A stretch of DNA of 64,000 nt from CAZSDP01 sp964605665 (GCA_964605665.1 CAZSDP010000001.1:124001-188000), one strand, 5' to 3'; counted from the first letter of the stretch, positions 42,121 to 51,697 are shown. Notes: generated from the sequence alone by a model not told the origin. Program-made: numbers and translations.

Positions 42121-43179
42121 TTACCAAGGTAACGGGATGAGCCAATTCCAACCGAGCACCCCGCCCAATGCGGTCAGTGCTAAGTTGCCCAAAGCGATAG
42201 GAATGAGGATCTTCCAGCCAATTCGCATCAACTGATCGTATCTGAATCGAGGTAACGTCCAGCGCACCCAGATGAAGAAGAACAGCAGGCATACGAGCTT
42301 TGCACTGAAGATACCGACACTCAGAAGAGTGTTCGTGAGGCCTACTGGACCACCGTCACTGGGGAACTCGACGAAGGGCACGTGCCAGCCACCGAGGAAC
42401 AAGGTGACCATGAGGGCAGACATCACCAGCATCGCAACGTACTCCCCGAGGAAGAAGGTCGCGAACTTGAGGCTGGAATATTCCGTGTGGTAACCCCCAA
42501 CGAGTTCTGCTTCACATTCAGGAAGGTCAAAGGGAAGTCGATTGGTCTCAGCGAAAGCAGCAACCATGAAGATGAACGCTGCAACCGGTTGTTGGAACAA
42601 GTTCCATTGCAGGAGACCTGCAGCTCCCCCTTGCCACTGTGATTTCACGATCTCCTGTAAATCAACGTGACCCGAGGTCATCAGAACCGCGATGACTGAG
42701 AGGCCCAGCGCGACCTCATAAGAAATCATCTGGGCTGAAGAGCGCAATCCACCGAGAAGTGAGTACTTGTTATTTGATGCCCAACCTCCGAATGCGAGGC
42801 CATAGACAGCGAAGCTCGAGACGGTGAGGAGGAAGATCACTCCGACGTCAAAGTGAGCGACCTGAGTATTGATTCCCACCGGGACAATGGTGAATGCCAA
42901 GATTGCTGGGGCATACACCAAAATCGGCGCGAGCGTGTAAATCCATCGATCACTTCCGTTCGGAGTGATGTCTTCTTTGAACGCGAGTTTGATCACATCA
43001 GCCAATGGTTGCAGGGCTCCGACCGGCCCAACGCGGTTCGGTCCCACACGATCTTGAATCCAGGCCGCCATTCGGCGCTCGAAGTAAACGAGACCAGGGA
43101 CGATTTGCATCACCGCAGCGTAGATCAAGATCGCTTTTAAAACGGCGATGAAGTGGGCATTCGCCAGGATCTCACTCAT
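42121..43179 (-). CDS. nuoH: NADH-quinone oxidoreductase subunit H
   Basis: 352 residues, eight membrane helices. It forms the quinone cavity with NuoB and NuoD. Conserved ERRMAAWIQDRVGPNRVGP near the N-terminus and FAETNRLPFDLPECEAELV with the loop carboxylates. The GYHTEYS segment is present. Start overlaps the nuoG stop by 4 bases. Confidence 0.97.
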   Translation of the reverse strand: MSEILANAHFIAVLKAILIYAAVMQIVPGLVYFERRMAAWIQDRVGPNRVGPVGALQPLADVIKLAFKEDITPNGSDRWIYTLAPILVYAPAILAFTIVPVGINTQVAHFDVGVIFLLTVSSFAVYGLAFGGWASNNKYSLLGGLRSSAQMISYEVALGLSVIAVLMTSGHVDLQEIVKSQWQGGAAGLLQWNLFQQPVAAFIFMVAAFAETNRLPFDLPECEAELVGGYHTEYSSLKFATFFLGEYVAMLVMSALMVTLFLGGWHVPFVEFPSDGGPVGLTNTLLSVGIFSAKLVCLLFFFIWVRWTLPRFRYDQLMRIGWKILIPIALGNLALTALGGVLGWNWLIPLPW

Positions 43180-44801
43180 TCCGAGCTCCCTTCAGCACCC
43201 ACTGCTTGACGAGCAAAGCCCGGCAATGGGGCACCGTGGGTTGGTATCGTCGAATGACCGAGACCGTTGAATGGTGCTTGTTGATCGGCGAGCTCGCGGA
43301 AGACCGAGGCTGAGGAAGTACTTCGAGTTCGAATTCCTGCGGTTTGCATCATTGCTTGTAGGCGTTGGAGATCATGGCCCCAGGCCACAGCCCCCGGTCC
43401 CTGGAAGTGACGGACCCGTTGCAGGATCCCGTCCTCATTTGCCCAGGTGCCGTCTTTTTCAAATGGGGATGACCCGGGAATGACGACCCCTGAGCCTTTG
43501 GTCCACTCCCCGCCACGCAAAGCGAAAGTCGCTCTACGCTGACTCTTTCCGATTGCGGAGATCCATGAGTCTTCAACTTCTGGGTGAGGGAAGCCCGCAA
43601 ATATGAGCAGGGTCGCGATCTTATTTTGCTCAAGCGCCTGAAGCAGCGCCTTTGCATTTTGACCAAATGTCGCCTGACCCAAAACGGCTTCGACACCTAA
43701 CCGATTAGGAGATTTCTCACCGCTGATCGTAAACTGCCCGGGGAAACTTTGGGCGACTCCGTCCTTTGATTGCCAACCGCCGACCATCGCGTCCGAAGCA
43801 GATTTTCGAATCTGGTCGACTAGGAAGGCCTCTTCACAAGTGATGAACGGGTCGACCAAAATCCCGAGCGTTCCGTTGCCCTGGCTCAGCCATTCTCCGA
43901 CAGTGCGGTGGGCTTGGTCGTCATCGATCTCAGACCCATCGAGACTACAACTGGTGACGCGATCCTCCGCGAGAAGGTATCGATAGTCGTATCGTCCTTC
44001 ATCGCACATCCACCATTGATTCACTTGGGGATTTTCGCGCGGAACCAATCGCTTCACGAATCCGTCCTGACTCTGAACCTCGACGTTGCAACCACGTGCA
44101 CAGCCGCCACATACAGAGTCGGTTTTTTCCATGTTCCAGATACGAGCTTCGTATTTGAAATCTTTTGAAATCAGTGCGCCCACTGGGCAGATGTCGACGA
44201 CATTTCCTGCAAGTGGGTTGTCGATCGGGACGGTGGGGAAGACATCGACAACTGAACGATCTCCTCGCTCCACAACACACAGTTCTCCGGTCCCAGAGAC
44301 TTCATCACAAAAGCGCACACACCGCGTACAAACGATGCAGCGATTTCCCCAGATGTCGATCGTTGGGCCCAGCTCCTTCGTATGACGAATATTCTTCGAC
44401 TCATCGAACCGACTGCGGTCAGGCCCATGGTCGTAGGAATAGTCTTGAAGGATGCACTCACCCGCCTTGTCACAGACGGGGCAGTCCAATGGGTGGTTGA
44501 TCAGCTGAAACTCCATGACAGCGTTTCGAGCTTCCACTGCCATCGGACTCTCAGTCTGGATTTCCAGCCCTTCGGCGACTCTCTCTGAGCAACTGATCAC
44601 CGGCTTTTTCGATCGATTCGATTCCACCATGCATATTCGACAGTTCCCGGCGATGGTCAGTCCCGGGTGGTAGCAGAAGTTGGGAATCTCAACTTCGAGG
44701 GCTTTCGCAGCCTCGAAGATCGTCATCCCTGCCGGACTCTGGACCTCTCGGCCATTCAAGACCCAATTGACTAAAGGAGTGTCCGACTTCATTTCAGACA
44801 T
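43176..44801 (-). CDS. nuoG: NADH-quinone oxidoreductase subunit G, short form
   Basis: About 541 residues, shorter than many NuoG proteins (about 680-900). N-terminal 2Fe-2S domain (CYHPGLTIAGNCRICMVE), His-Cys cluster N5 (HPLDCPVCDKAGEC), two 4Fe-4S sites (CIVCTRCVRFC, CPVGAL) and a further cluster motif SVCGGCARGCNVEV. The molybdopterin-like C-terminal domain is cut down to about 280 residues. Start chosen at the Met at 44801; 44816 and 44792 are alternatives, as the gene overlaps nuoF. Confidence 0.95.
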   Translation of the reverse strand: MSEMKSDTPLVNWVLNGREVQSPAGMTIFEAAKALEVEIPNFCYHPGLTIAGNCRICMVESNRSKKPVISCSERVAEGLEIQTESPMAVEARNAVMEFQLINHPLDCPVCDKAGECILQDYSYDHGPDRSRFDESKNIRHTKELGPTIDIWGNRCIVCTRCVRFCDEVSGTGELCVVERGDRSVVDVFPTVPIDNPLAGNVVDICPVGALISKDFKYEARIWNMEKTDSVCGGCARGCNVEVQSQDGFVKRLVPRENPQVNQWWMCDEGRYDYRYLLAEDRVTSCSLDGSEIDDDQAHRTVGEWLSQGNGTLGILVDPFITCEEAFLVDQIRKSASDAMVGGWQSKDGVAQSFPGQFTISGEKSPNRLGVEAVLGQATFGQNAKALLQALEQNKIATLLIFAGFPHPEVEDSWISAIGKSQRRATFALRGGEWTKGSGVVIPGSSPFEKDGTWANEDGILQRVRHFQGPGAVAWGHDLQRLQAMMQTAGIRTRSTSSASVFRELADQQAPFNGLGHSTIPTHGAPLPGFARQAVGAEGSSE

Positions 44802-46104
44802 GGAGGCCACCCCCAATCCGATCCGGGTGACGTCGCTTCACCTCCGGGCTCCCCCCGTGTTCAATGCAATGAATGAATTCATCTCGGAACTTCTGCGTAA
44901 AGGACCAGGCCGGAAATGCCGCGGCATCCGCAAGAACGCAAATCGTCTTTCCGACCATTCGGTCGCACACATCGTCGATAACTTTCAGATCTTCGACTTT
45001 TCCACCGCCATAAGCGATGCGATGAACAATCTTCTCAAGCCAACCAGTGCCTTCTCGGCAGGGAGTACATTGGCCGCAAGACTCGTGGTGATAGAAGCGC
45101 ATCACGTTGAGGAGCGCATTCACCATGCAGGTTTGGTCATCCATCACGATGATGCCTGCTGAACCGAGCATTGACCCGGCCTCCGCGAGGGACTCGATGT
45201 CCAAGGCGACGTCACACTCATCGGCATGTAAGACATGAGCGCTCGACCCCCCTGGAATGACCGCCTTTAACTTGCGACCTTTCCAAACTCCACCGCAGTG
45301 GTCGTTGATCAACTCGAGCATGTTGACTCCCATGGGGAGCTCGTAAGTGCCAGGCTTTTCGACGTGGCCGCTAACACAGAACAGTTTTGGTCCCGGGCTC
45401 TGCTCGGGGCCAACCTTCTTGTATGCCTCCGAGCCGATTTCGATGATGTAGGGTAGATTGGCGAGAGTCTCTACGTTGTTGACCACGGTCGGACAACGAA
45501 AGAGACCTTCGATCGCCGGAAAGGGCGGCTTCAGTTTCGGCTGGCCACGTTCACCCTCGAGAGAGGTGAGCATTCCCGTTTCTTCGCCGCAGATGTAGGC
45601 GCCGGCGCCTCGATGAACTGTGACGTCACACTTGAAGTCAGTACCGAGTACCCGATCACCGAGAATTCCCTTGGCGTAGGCCTCTTTGCAAGCCTCAACG
45701 AGGCGCTCGTAAGCAAAGACGTATTCACCTCTGATGTAGATGTAAGCAGAGTGGATCCCAACCGCCCAGCATGAGATGAGGATACCCTCCAACAGCTGGT
45801 GCGGGTTTTGCTCCATGATCACCCGGTCTTTGAATGTTCCGGGTTCAGATTCATCCGCATTGACGGCAAGGTATTTTGGCTTATCGGTCTGTTTCGGTAC
45901 AAATCCCCACTTAACTCCAGTTGGGAATCCGGCCCCGCCTCGCCCTCGTAAATTGGAAGCCTTCACTTCATCGATCAGCGCGTCTGGTTCCCAATCTGTG
46001 ATCGCCTTCTTGGCCCATGTGTACCCTCCGGTCTTCTCGTAAAAATCGAGGGTATGAGAGTTGGGATCATCCGTGTGCTTCGTAAAGACCTTTTGGAAGC
46101 TCAT
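44794..46104 (-). CDS. nuoF: NADH-quinone oxidoreductase subunit F
   Basis: 436 residues. NADH and FMN binding: RGRGGAGFPTGVKW, NADESEPGTFKDR; N3 4Fe-4S cluster SCGQCTPCREGTGW with a later Cys in KTICVLADA. This is where NADH delivers electrons. The start at 46104 gives an ATGA overlap with the nuoE stop and has GGGAGGTG upstream; an upstream in-frame Met at 46137 would lie inside nuoE. Confidence 0.97.
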   Translation of the reverse strand: MSFQKVFTKHTDDPNSHTLDFYEKTGGYTWAKKAITDWEPDALIDEVKASNLRGRGGAGFPTGVKWGFVPKQTDKPKYLAVNADESEPGTFKDRVIMEQNPHQLLEGILISCWAVGIHSAYIYIRGEYVFAYERLVEACKEAYAKGILGDRVLGTDFKCDVTVHRGAGAYICGEETGMLTSLEGERGQPKLKPPFPAIEGLFRCPTVVNNVETLANLPYIIEIGSEAYKKVGPEQSPGPKLFCVSGHVEKPGTYELPMGVNMLELINDHCGGVWKGRKLKAVIPGGSSAHVLHADECDVALDIESLAEAGSMLGSAGIIVMDDQTCMVNALLNVMRFYHHESCGQCTPCREGTGWLEKIVHRIAYGGGKVEDLKVIDDVCDRMVGKTICVLADAAAFPAWSFTQKFRDEFIHCIEHGGSPEVKRRHPDRIGGGLHV

Positions 46105-46604
46105 GCCACACCTCCCGCACTTGCTTCCTTCTCGCACTCATCAAGAATCCGATCGACATCCTCGATCGTTAGATTCTCATGATAATCATCATTGAGTTGG
46201 AACATCGGGGCTGTGTCACAAGAACCGAGACACTCGACTTTGCTCAACGTGAATCGACCGTCCTCTGTCGTTTCACCGCACTCAATCCCGAGTCTATTCG
46301 AGATATGCTCGACCACGTCTTGAGACCCCCTCAGAGCGCATGACAGAGTGCTGCAAACCTGAACGTGATAGGTGCCGGTACCGGCTCGACGGAAGTGCGT
46401 GTAGAAGGTCACGACTCCGAACACACGAGCGGGCGAGATGCCCATTAGATCAGCAACATACTTCATTTCAGGAATACCCAGCTGCCCAAACTCCTTCTCC
46501 GCAATCCGAAGGGTTGGCAGTAGAGCCGCCTGCTTTTCAGGGTAGCGAGTCAAAAGCCACTCGTACTTTTGCATCGCCTGATCGGAGAACTTCAACTCAC
46601 TCAT
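46101..46604 (-). CDS. nuoE: NADH-quinone oxidoreductase subunit E
   Basis: 167 residues, thioredoxin-like subunit binding 2Fe-2S cluster N1a: CSTLSCALRG and CLGSCDTAP supply four Cys. The start at MSELKF (46604), 2 bases after the nuoD stop, is right; the frame continues upstream inside nuoD without coding character. GGAGAG upstream. Confidence 0.96.
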   Translation of the reverse strand: MSELKFSDQAMQKYEWLLTRYPEKQAALLPTLRIAEKEFGQLGIPEMKYVADLMGISPARVFGVVTFYTHFRRAGTGTYHVQVCSTLSCALRGSQDVVEHISNRLGIECGETTEDGRFTLSKVECLGSCDTAPMFQLNDDYHENLTIEDVDRILDECEKEASAGGVA

Positions 46605-46606
46605 GA

Positions 46607-47923
46607 TTATCGATCCAGCTCTCCAGCGATTACGTGGAAGGTGGAAAGAACTGCGACAGCGTCGGAGATCATCCCTCCCTCTACTAGACGTGGAAAAATG
46701 GCGTAGTTGTAGAGAGACGGGGGGCGAATCCGGATTCTCCAGGGCACATCCGAACCGTCTGAAACAACGTAGAAACCTAATTCGCCGCAAGGTGCTTCGG
46801 TGGCCGAGTAAATGGAGGCTCCCGGTTCCGGTCGAATTCCATGCCCGAGCATCACTAATTTGAAGTGATGAATCAGCGACTCCATGTCGGTGTGGACCGC
46901 CTGCTTCTTCGGAAGCGAGGTCTTGAAGTCCTCATGGACGACCGGCCCTTCCGGAAGTGCCGCCATCGCTTGCCGGATGATCTCGAGCGATTGCTCGATT
47001 TCGTTCATTCTCTGTAGATAACGCGCCCAAGAGTCTCCGCCTTCTTGCAACGGGACTTCGAAGTTGTATTTGTCGTAGCCGAGATAAGGCCGATCTCTTC
47101 GTACATCGAGATCAACCCCACTCGCTCGAGCAATCGGGCCACTCAAGCCCCAACTCAGCGCTGCTTCTCGATCGACGACGCCGACCCCTTGTACTCGATC
47201 CTTAAAAATCCGGTTCGAGCGAAGCATGTAGTGAATCTCTTCGTGGAGCTTTGGGAACTCTTCTAAGAACTGATAGACGAGATCGGAGAAGAAATCGGGG
47301 ACATCACGGATGATTCCTCCAACCCTTGTCCAAGACGTCGTGAGACGTGCTCCGCAAACCGCCTCGACAATGTCGTAGACCATTTCGCGCTTCTCAAACG
47401 CCCAGAGCATCACACTGAACGCTCCCAGATCCATTCCTTGCAATCCGACACAGAGCACATGATCTGCGATGCGTGACAATTCACACATGATCACCCGAAG
47501 CGCCTGACAACGAGGGGGAACTTCAATACCGAGTAAGTCCTCCACGGCAACAGCATAGCCAACGTTGTTGTTGATCGCGGACAGGTAGTTCATGCGGTCG
47601 GTGACCGTGACCCACTGCTGATAGGTCATGTGCTCCGCAAGCTTCTCGAATCCGGTGTGGAGGTATCCAATCTCCACATCGGCCTCTGCGATCGTTTCTC
47701 CCTCAAGGGTGAAGATGTTGCGCAATGTCCCGTGGGTGGCTGGGTGTTGCGGTCCGAAGTTCATGATCAAGCGTTGTTCGGACTCTTCCTCCACCTCAAA
47801 GATGTCTTTGAGATGCCCTCCCGATCGACCAGCGGACAACTCTTTCTCGAGGGTGGCGGCACTCGGAACGGGAGAGCCCACCGAGAAGCCTTGGAAATTA
47901 CCCTTATCGGGGCTTTGACTCAC
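46607..47923 (-). CDS. nuoD: NADH-quinone oxidoreductase subunit D
   Basis: 438 residues, 49-kDa-type subunit lining the quinone site. Conserved FGPQHPATHGTLR, YLHTGFEKLAE, and the C-terminal ATEAPCGELGFYVVSDG with RIRPPSLYN. A hydrophilic N-terminal extension of about 50 residues is present. Overlaps the end of nuoC by 20 bases. Confidence 0.97.
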   Translation of the reverse strand: MSQSPDKGNFQGFSVGSPVPSAATLEKELSAGRSGGHLKDIFEVEEESEQRLIMNFGPQHPATHGTLRNIFTLEGETIAEADVEIGYLHTGFEKLAEHMTYQQWVTVTDRMNYLSAINNNVGYAVAVEDLLGIEVPPRCQALRVIMCELSRIADHVLCVGLQGMDLGAFSVMLWAFEKREMVYDIVEAVCGARLTTSWTRVGGIIRDVPDFFSDLVYQFLEEFPKLHEEIHYMLRSNRIFKDRVQGVGVVDREAALSWGLSGPIARASGVDLDVRRDRPYLGYDKYNFEVPLQEGGDSWARYLQRMNEIEQSLEIIRQAMAALPEGPVVHEDFKTSLPKKQAVHTDMESLIHHFKLVMLGHGIRPEPGASIYSATEAPCGELGFYVVSDGSDVPWRIRIRPPSLYNYAIFPRLVEGGMISDAVAVLSTFHVIAGELDR

Positions 47924-48566
47924 GTCTGACCTCCTCGATGTACTCTGGGGTGTGCATTCCGCGCCCGATGGTCACGGGGTAGGGGAGAGGAGCTTCTTCG
48001 ACCATTTCATTTCCACGAGGTCGAACGAGGGGGAATTGACGTCTCTCCCCGCGTCCCTTCAGAGGGTAGTCCTTCAACAGTGGGAAAGCGGGGTAATCCT
48101 CCGGCATCAAGAGGCGTCGGAGGTCGGGATTTCCATCGAAGGCTATTCCGAACATGTCGTGGGTTTCGCGCTCTCCCCAGCGCGCGAGATCCCAAAGATC
48201 GACGACACTTGGTACCGATTCGACTTCCTCAGGTACCCACGCGTGCACACGAATCGTCGTATTGTCAGTCAGACGGTGCAGAACGTAGACCAACTGAAAT
48301 CGATCCTTCGTGTCCTGCCCGAGAAAATCCACCGCGGTGACATCCTTGAGTGACTCGAAGTTCTGATCGAAACGGAGATACTCGAGAAGCGCCCGCTGGT
48401 CGGGATTTTGGACCACGAGCCCAGTTTGGCCTTGGTGGTGGACCTCATCGAGAATCTGACTCGCCAGGGAGGTCGGTAATGCCGCCCTTACTGGGTGCAT
48501 CGGGGTGACTGGAGGCTCACTTGCTGACTCAGACTGGGGAGCGTCCCCGTTAAATTCCGTCATCAC
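47904..48566 (-). CDS. nuoC: NADH-quinone oxidoreductase subunit C
   Basis: 220 residues, 30-kDa-type subunit. Core WDLARWGERETHDMFGIAFDGNPDLRRLLMPEDY is followed by the PLRKDYPLKG-type end, here FPLLKDYPLKGRGER. NuoC and NuoD are separate genes, unlike the fused NuoCD of E. coli. The gene begins right after the nuoB stop. Confidence 0.96.
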   Translation of the reverse strand: MMTEFNGDAPQSESASEPPVTPMHPVRAALPTSLASQILDEVHHQGQTGLVVQNPDQRALLEYLRFDQNFESLKDVTAVDFLGQDTKDRFQLVYVLHRLTDNTTIRVHAWVPEEVESVPSVVDLWDLARWGERETHDMFGIAFDGNPDLRRLLMPEDYPAFPLLKDYPLKGRGERRQFPLVRPRGNEMVEEAPLPYPVTIGRGMHTPEYIEEVRRESKPR

Positions 48567-49058
48567 TCAGCTCCCGTGTTTTCCGCTGTCGAGCTTCTCT
48601 TCAGAAACGATCTTCTGAATCTCAAAAACGGCATCCAGTAGAGATTCGGGTCGTGGAGGACAACCGGGGACATACACATCGACGGGGATGAACTGATCAA
48701 CCCCTTGAACCAAGGTGTACGTGTCGAAGACTCCCCCGCATGACGCGCATGCGCCCATCGAGATGACCCACTTTGGTTCCGGCATCTGTCGGTAAATCTT
48801 GTGGAGTACCGGCATCATCTTGATGGAGATACGGCCACTCACGATCAAGAGATCTGATTGCCTTGGAGTGAACCGAACAACCTCGGCACCAAATCTGGAG
48901 ATGTCATATCGTCCAGAGAAGGTCGCCATCATTTCAATCGCACAACACGCGGTACCAAAAGGCATTGGCCACAACGCGCTCTTTCGTGCCCAGTTGACAA
49001 GATCATTGATTTTCGTGGTCAGGAATCCCTCACCACTGATCAGGCTCTCTAATCCCAT
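48567..49058 (-). CDS. nuoB: NADH-quinone oxidoreductase subunit B
   Basis: 163 residues from the Met at 49058 (GGAGAGGGG upstream; the frame extends to 49082). Binds cluster N2, which reduces quinone: tandem Cys in FGTACCAIEMM, MGACASCGG and PGCPPRPE. Overlaps the end of nuoA by 10 bases. Confidence 0.97.
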   Translation of the reverse strand: MGLESLISGEGFLTTKINDLVNWARKSALWPMPFGTACCAIEMMATFSGRYDISRFGAEVVRFTPRQSDLLIVSGRISIKMMPVLHKIYRQMPEPKWVISMGACASCGGVFDTYTLVQGVDQFIPVDVYVPGCPPRPESLLDAVFEIQKIVSEEKLDSGKHGS

Positions 49059-49441
49059 TCCAGGGCCCCTCTCCGCCAGCAATAGACGAGTCCACCAGCC
49101 AAGACGAATAGGAAGACACCCATTTCAATCAGGCCGATGAATCCCAGTTGCTTAAAGATCACAGCATACGGGATCAGGAAGACTGTCTCGATGTCGAACA
49201 AAATAAACAGAATAGCCACGAGGTAGAATTTGATGGTGAACGGCTCTCGGGCGGAATCGAAGAGAGGTACTCCGCACTCATAGGTCGTCTGCTTCTCGGG
49301 ATCGCGACGACGTGGCCCAAGCAACTCGCTGAGCACGAGCAGCACGACTCCAACCGCCAGAGCAACCGCGGTATACACCGCAAGGGCAAAGAGGTCAGGC
49401 GCTATGAACGCGGGTAGTCCGCTGAAGAAACTAGTATCCAT
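49049..49441 (-). CDS. nuoA: NADH-quinone oxidoreductase subunit A
   Basis: 130 residues, three membrane helices. YECGVPLFDSAREPFTIKFYLVAILFILFD contains the conserved Cys loop and acidic residues. First gene of the complete operon nuoABCDEFGHIJKLMN; GGAAGGGAAG is directly upstream. The operon promoter should be within 49442-49627; no clear promoter was recognised. Confidence 0.96.
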   Translation of the reverse strand: MDTSFFSGLPAFIAPDLFALAVYTAVALAVGVVLLVLSELLGPRRRDPEKQTTYECGVPLFDSAREPFTIKFYLVAILFILFDIETVFLIPYAVIFKQLGFIGLIEMGVFLFVLAGGLVYCWRRGALEWD

Positions 49442-49627
49442 TCTTCCCTTCCCGATCGAGTCGAGGGGCTAGGTCGATCTCGGGGGAGAATCAGGGATTC
49501 CCTCCGAGAGCGCGGAGATTTTAGGTCGGGGCTGCATCGAGGGGAAGACGATCTGACTCGTTTCCATCGCAGTTTCCGGCACTTTCTTGATCCGCAATCT
49601 GTGGGGCGAGACCCTGCCTCGTCGCGG

Positions 49628-50545
49628 TTAATTTTGGGCGACCGCGACCAGCGCTGTAGCCAGGTCGACCACCGCCCGCTTCGGGAGGCGCCCGACCGGG
49701 GCGATATTGAGCCCGAGGGGCACCTCGATACCGTTCCTGGCCACAAATTCACGTATTTTTTGCCAGACGAAGACCTGCCGTTGAATCGAGCGTTCGAGCA
49801 GATGCTCCTGGTCAGATGTCAGCTCCTGCACCAGCGGTTCCGCGATCTCCACTCCAAGCCAGCGGAGAAAACTCAACGACGCAGCGCTCTTTATCGGGCA
49901 AAGACTGATCAAGAGGGGAGATCGAGCTGCTTTTGGGCAGGCTTCCGTCAATCCAGCAAGCAACTCGATACAGGGCTCTGGGTGGTACTGAATTTGTGTC
50001 GTGAAGAAATCGACGCCCCCCCGCGCCTTCATCTCCATCCGCTCCATTTCGGAGATGCCCCCTGAGGATCGGCCTGGAATGCAGATGTTTCCAATGGAAA
50101 CTTCTACTGGCAGTAGAGCTCGAGCCATTTCGTTGGTTTCAGCGACGGAAGGGCCGATCAATCGATCTTCACTCGAAGATCCTCCAACGAGCACAAAGTG
50201 GCTGACCTGGTAGTCTTCGTGGGTTTCTCGAAACCACTGCACCAGCTCAGTTCGAGTACGAACCGCGACAACATGGTTCACGATGGCGGGAATCTGAAAT
50301 CTCCTCTGAATCTCGCGCGCAATCTCTCGAGGAGAGTAGCGAATCTCAAAGGCCGAATTTCGAACGCCTCGTTCATGGCGCGACTCTTCAGCTCTGATTT
50401 CGGGGATATTCACCGCCGAGAATGGAAAGCTCTGCAGCAGCTTCTCCAGGCGCAAGAATCGCTTTTCCAGCTCTTCACGCCCTCGCCGCCGCTCAGGAGG
50501 TACAAATTCCAACGTGACCGGATTGTCGTCGAACTCTCGAAGCAT
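49628..50545 (-). CDS. methylenetetrahydrofolate reductase-like protein
   Basis: 305 residues, TIM-barrel of the MetF family by EFVPP near the N-terminus (conserved Glu), HVVAVRTR, and GGVDFFTTQIQYHPE which matches GAdFxiTQxffd. The segment that reads LRGD in E. coli MetF, whose Asp contacts folate and FAD, reads VGGSSSED, so the substrate or cofactor may differ. It could be a divergent MetF for methyl-THF production or a related flavoprotein. Lies 186 bases before nuoA on the same strand. Confidence 0.7.
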   Translation of the reverse strand: MLREFDDNPVTLEFVPPERRRGREELEKRFLRLEKLLQSFPFSAVNIPEIRAEESRHERGVRNSAFEIRYSPREIAREIQRRFQIPAIVNHVVAVRTRTELVQWFRETHEDYQVSHFVLVGGSSSEDRLIGPSVAETNEMARALLPVEVSIGNICIPGRSSGGISEMERMEMKARGGVDFFTTQIQYHPEPCIELLAGLTEACPKAARSPLLISLCPIKSAASLSFLRWLGVEIAEPLVQELTSDQEHLLERSIQRQVFVWQKIREFVARNGIEVPLGLNIAPVGRLPKRAVVDLATALVAVAQN

Positions 50546-50580
50546 CGAATGCCGAACGCTTTCCCCAGCGTCTCAACCCA

Positions 50581-50606
50581 GTGTTGACACTCGGTGTTGA
50601 CGCTCC
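50581..50606. repeat. 13-bp direct repeat pair
   Basis: GTGTTGACACTCG (50581-50593) is followed by GTGTTGACGCTCC (50594-50606), ten of thirteen bases equal. It sits between the superoxide dismutase gene and the MetF-like gene. Confidence 0.5.
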
Positions 50607-50728
50607 ATCCCCTGCTTTGGCCCCGTCGAGTGGCGTCCCCACGCCATCGGATCGCAGAGAGGGCACTCAGTGAGCACCCTCCCTTGGTGAGCGACCTTGT
50701 CGCCCAAAATTCGACGAGTCGACCGGTT

Positions 50729-51358
50729 CTATCCTCTTGCCTGCTGGAAGCGATCTGCGACCGCGTCCCAATTCACGGTGTTCCACCATGAGGAGACATA
50801 GTCAGGTCTTCGATTTTGATAGTTCAAGTAATAGGCATGCTCCCACACGTCGAGTCCGAGAATTGGAACTCCGGGATGATCGACGAGCCCGTTCATCAGA
50901 GGATTGTCTTGATTCGGAGTTGAAGTCACGAACAACTTCTGATTCTCGTCGACGGCAAGCCACGCCCATCCACTACCAAATCGAGTCGCCGCCGCCTTTG
51001 CGAACGCCTCTTTAAACTGATTGAACCCTCCGAGATCTCCCTCGATGGCAGTCGCGAGATCACCTGCCGGTGCACCTCCTCCACCTGGGCCCATCACTGT
51101 CCAAAAGAGCGAGTGGTTGAAATGACCGCCGCCATTGTTGCGCACCGCTTGACGAACCTCGTTCGGGACTTCTCCGATGTGACGGCAAAGATCACCGATT
51201 TCCATCGACGCGAAGTCGTGATGACCTTCGATGGCAGCATTCAGATTGGTGACATATGCGTTGTGGTGCTTCCCGTGATGGATCTCCATGGTGCGACCGT
51301 CGATGTGTGGCTCGAGAGCATCATGGGCGTAGGGCAGGTCGGGCAAGGTAAAAGCCAT
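50729..51358 (-). CDS. superoxide dismutase, Mn/Fe family
   Basis: 209 residues from the Met at 51358 (AAAGGAG 6 bases upstream; the frame extends 9 codons earlier). Metal ligands: His in HHGKHHNAYV, His in HFNHSLFW, Asp and His in DVWEHAYY. GGGHFNHS and STPNQDNPLM follow the Mn-type pattern (Gly and Gln near the metal), though cambialistic use cannot be excluded. No signal peptide, so cytoplasmic. It dismutates superoxide. Confidence 0.95.
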   Translation of the reverse strand: MAFTLPDLPYAHDALEPHIDGRTMEIHHGKHHNAYVTNLNAAIEGHHDFASMEIGDLCRHIGEVPNEVRQAVRNNGGGHFNHSLFWTVMGPGGGGAPAGDLATAIEGDLGGFNQFKEAFAKAAATRFGSGWAWLAVDENQKLFVTSTPNQDNPLMNGLVDHPGVPILGLDVWEHAYYLNYQNRRPDYVSSWWNTVNWDAVADRFQQARG

Positions 51359-51591
51359 CAGGGGCTCCTTTCTGATCGATACCAAAATTCGACTGAGGAG
51401 CCCGAAAGTATCGCGGACGAGGGAAACATCAATAAGGCGTCAGGTGGCCGCAGATATTTCTGTGAAACCAACCGACCTGACGGGGGGCCTCTCGGAGCAT
51501 GACGAAGGGCGCTGAAGCCTGCAATTCGGAAGAATTCTGCCACTGAAATCAGGACGATGGAGGCTCCGAGCGGAAAGAACAAAAGCACGAT

Positions 51592-51647
51592 CGGTGAAAA
51601 TAGAGCGGTGAAAATAGAGCGGTAAGGACAGAGCGGAAGAAGCAGAG
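51592..51647. repeat. 14-bp tandem repeat, four units
   Basis: CGGTGAAAATAGAG occurs twice exactly (51592-51605, 51606-51619), then diverged CGGTAAGGACAGAG (51620-51633) and CGGAAGAAGCAGAG (51634-51647). It lies between the dockerin gene (ends 51698) and the superoxide dismutase gene. Confidence 0.85.
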
Positions 51648-51697
51648 CTGCGGGGATAGCCCACCGGTACGCCTTCGAGGAACGAGTCGAACGGGCC

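Noticed and set aside
46605..46790. Longer N-terminus of nuoE
   Set aside because: The extra codons lie entirely inside nuoD in another frame and do not resemble any NuoE.
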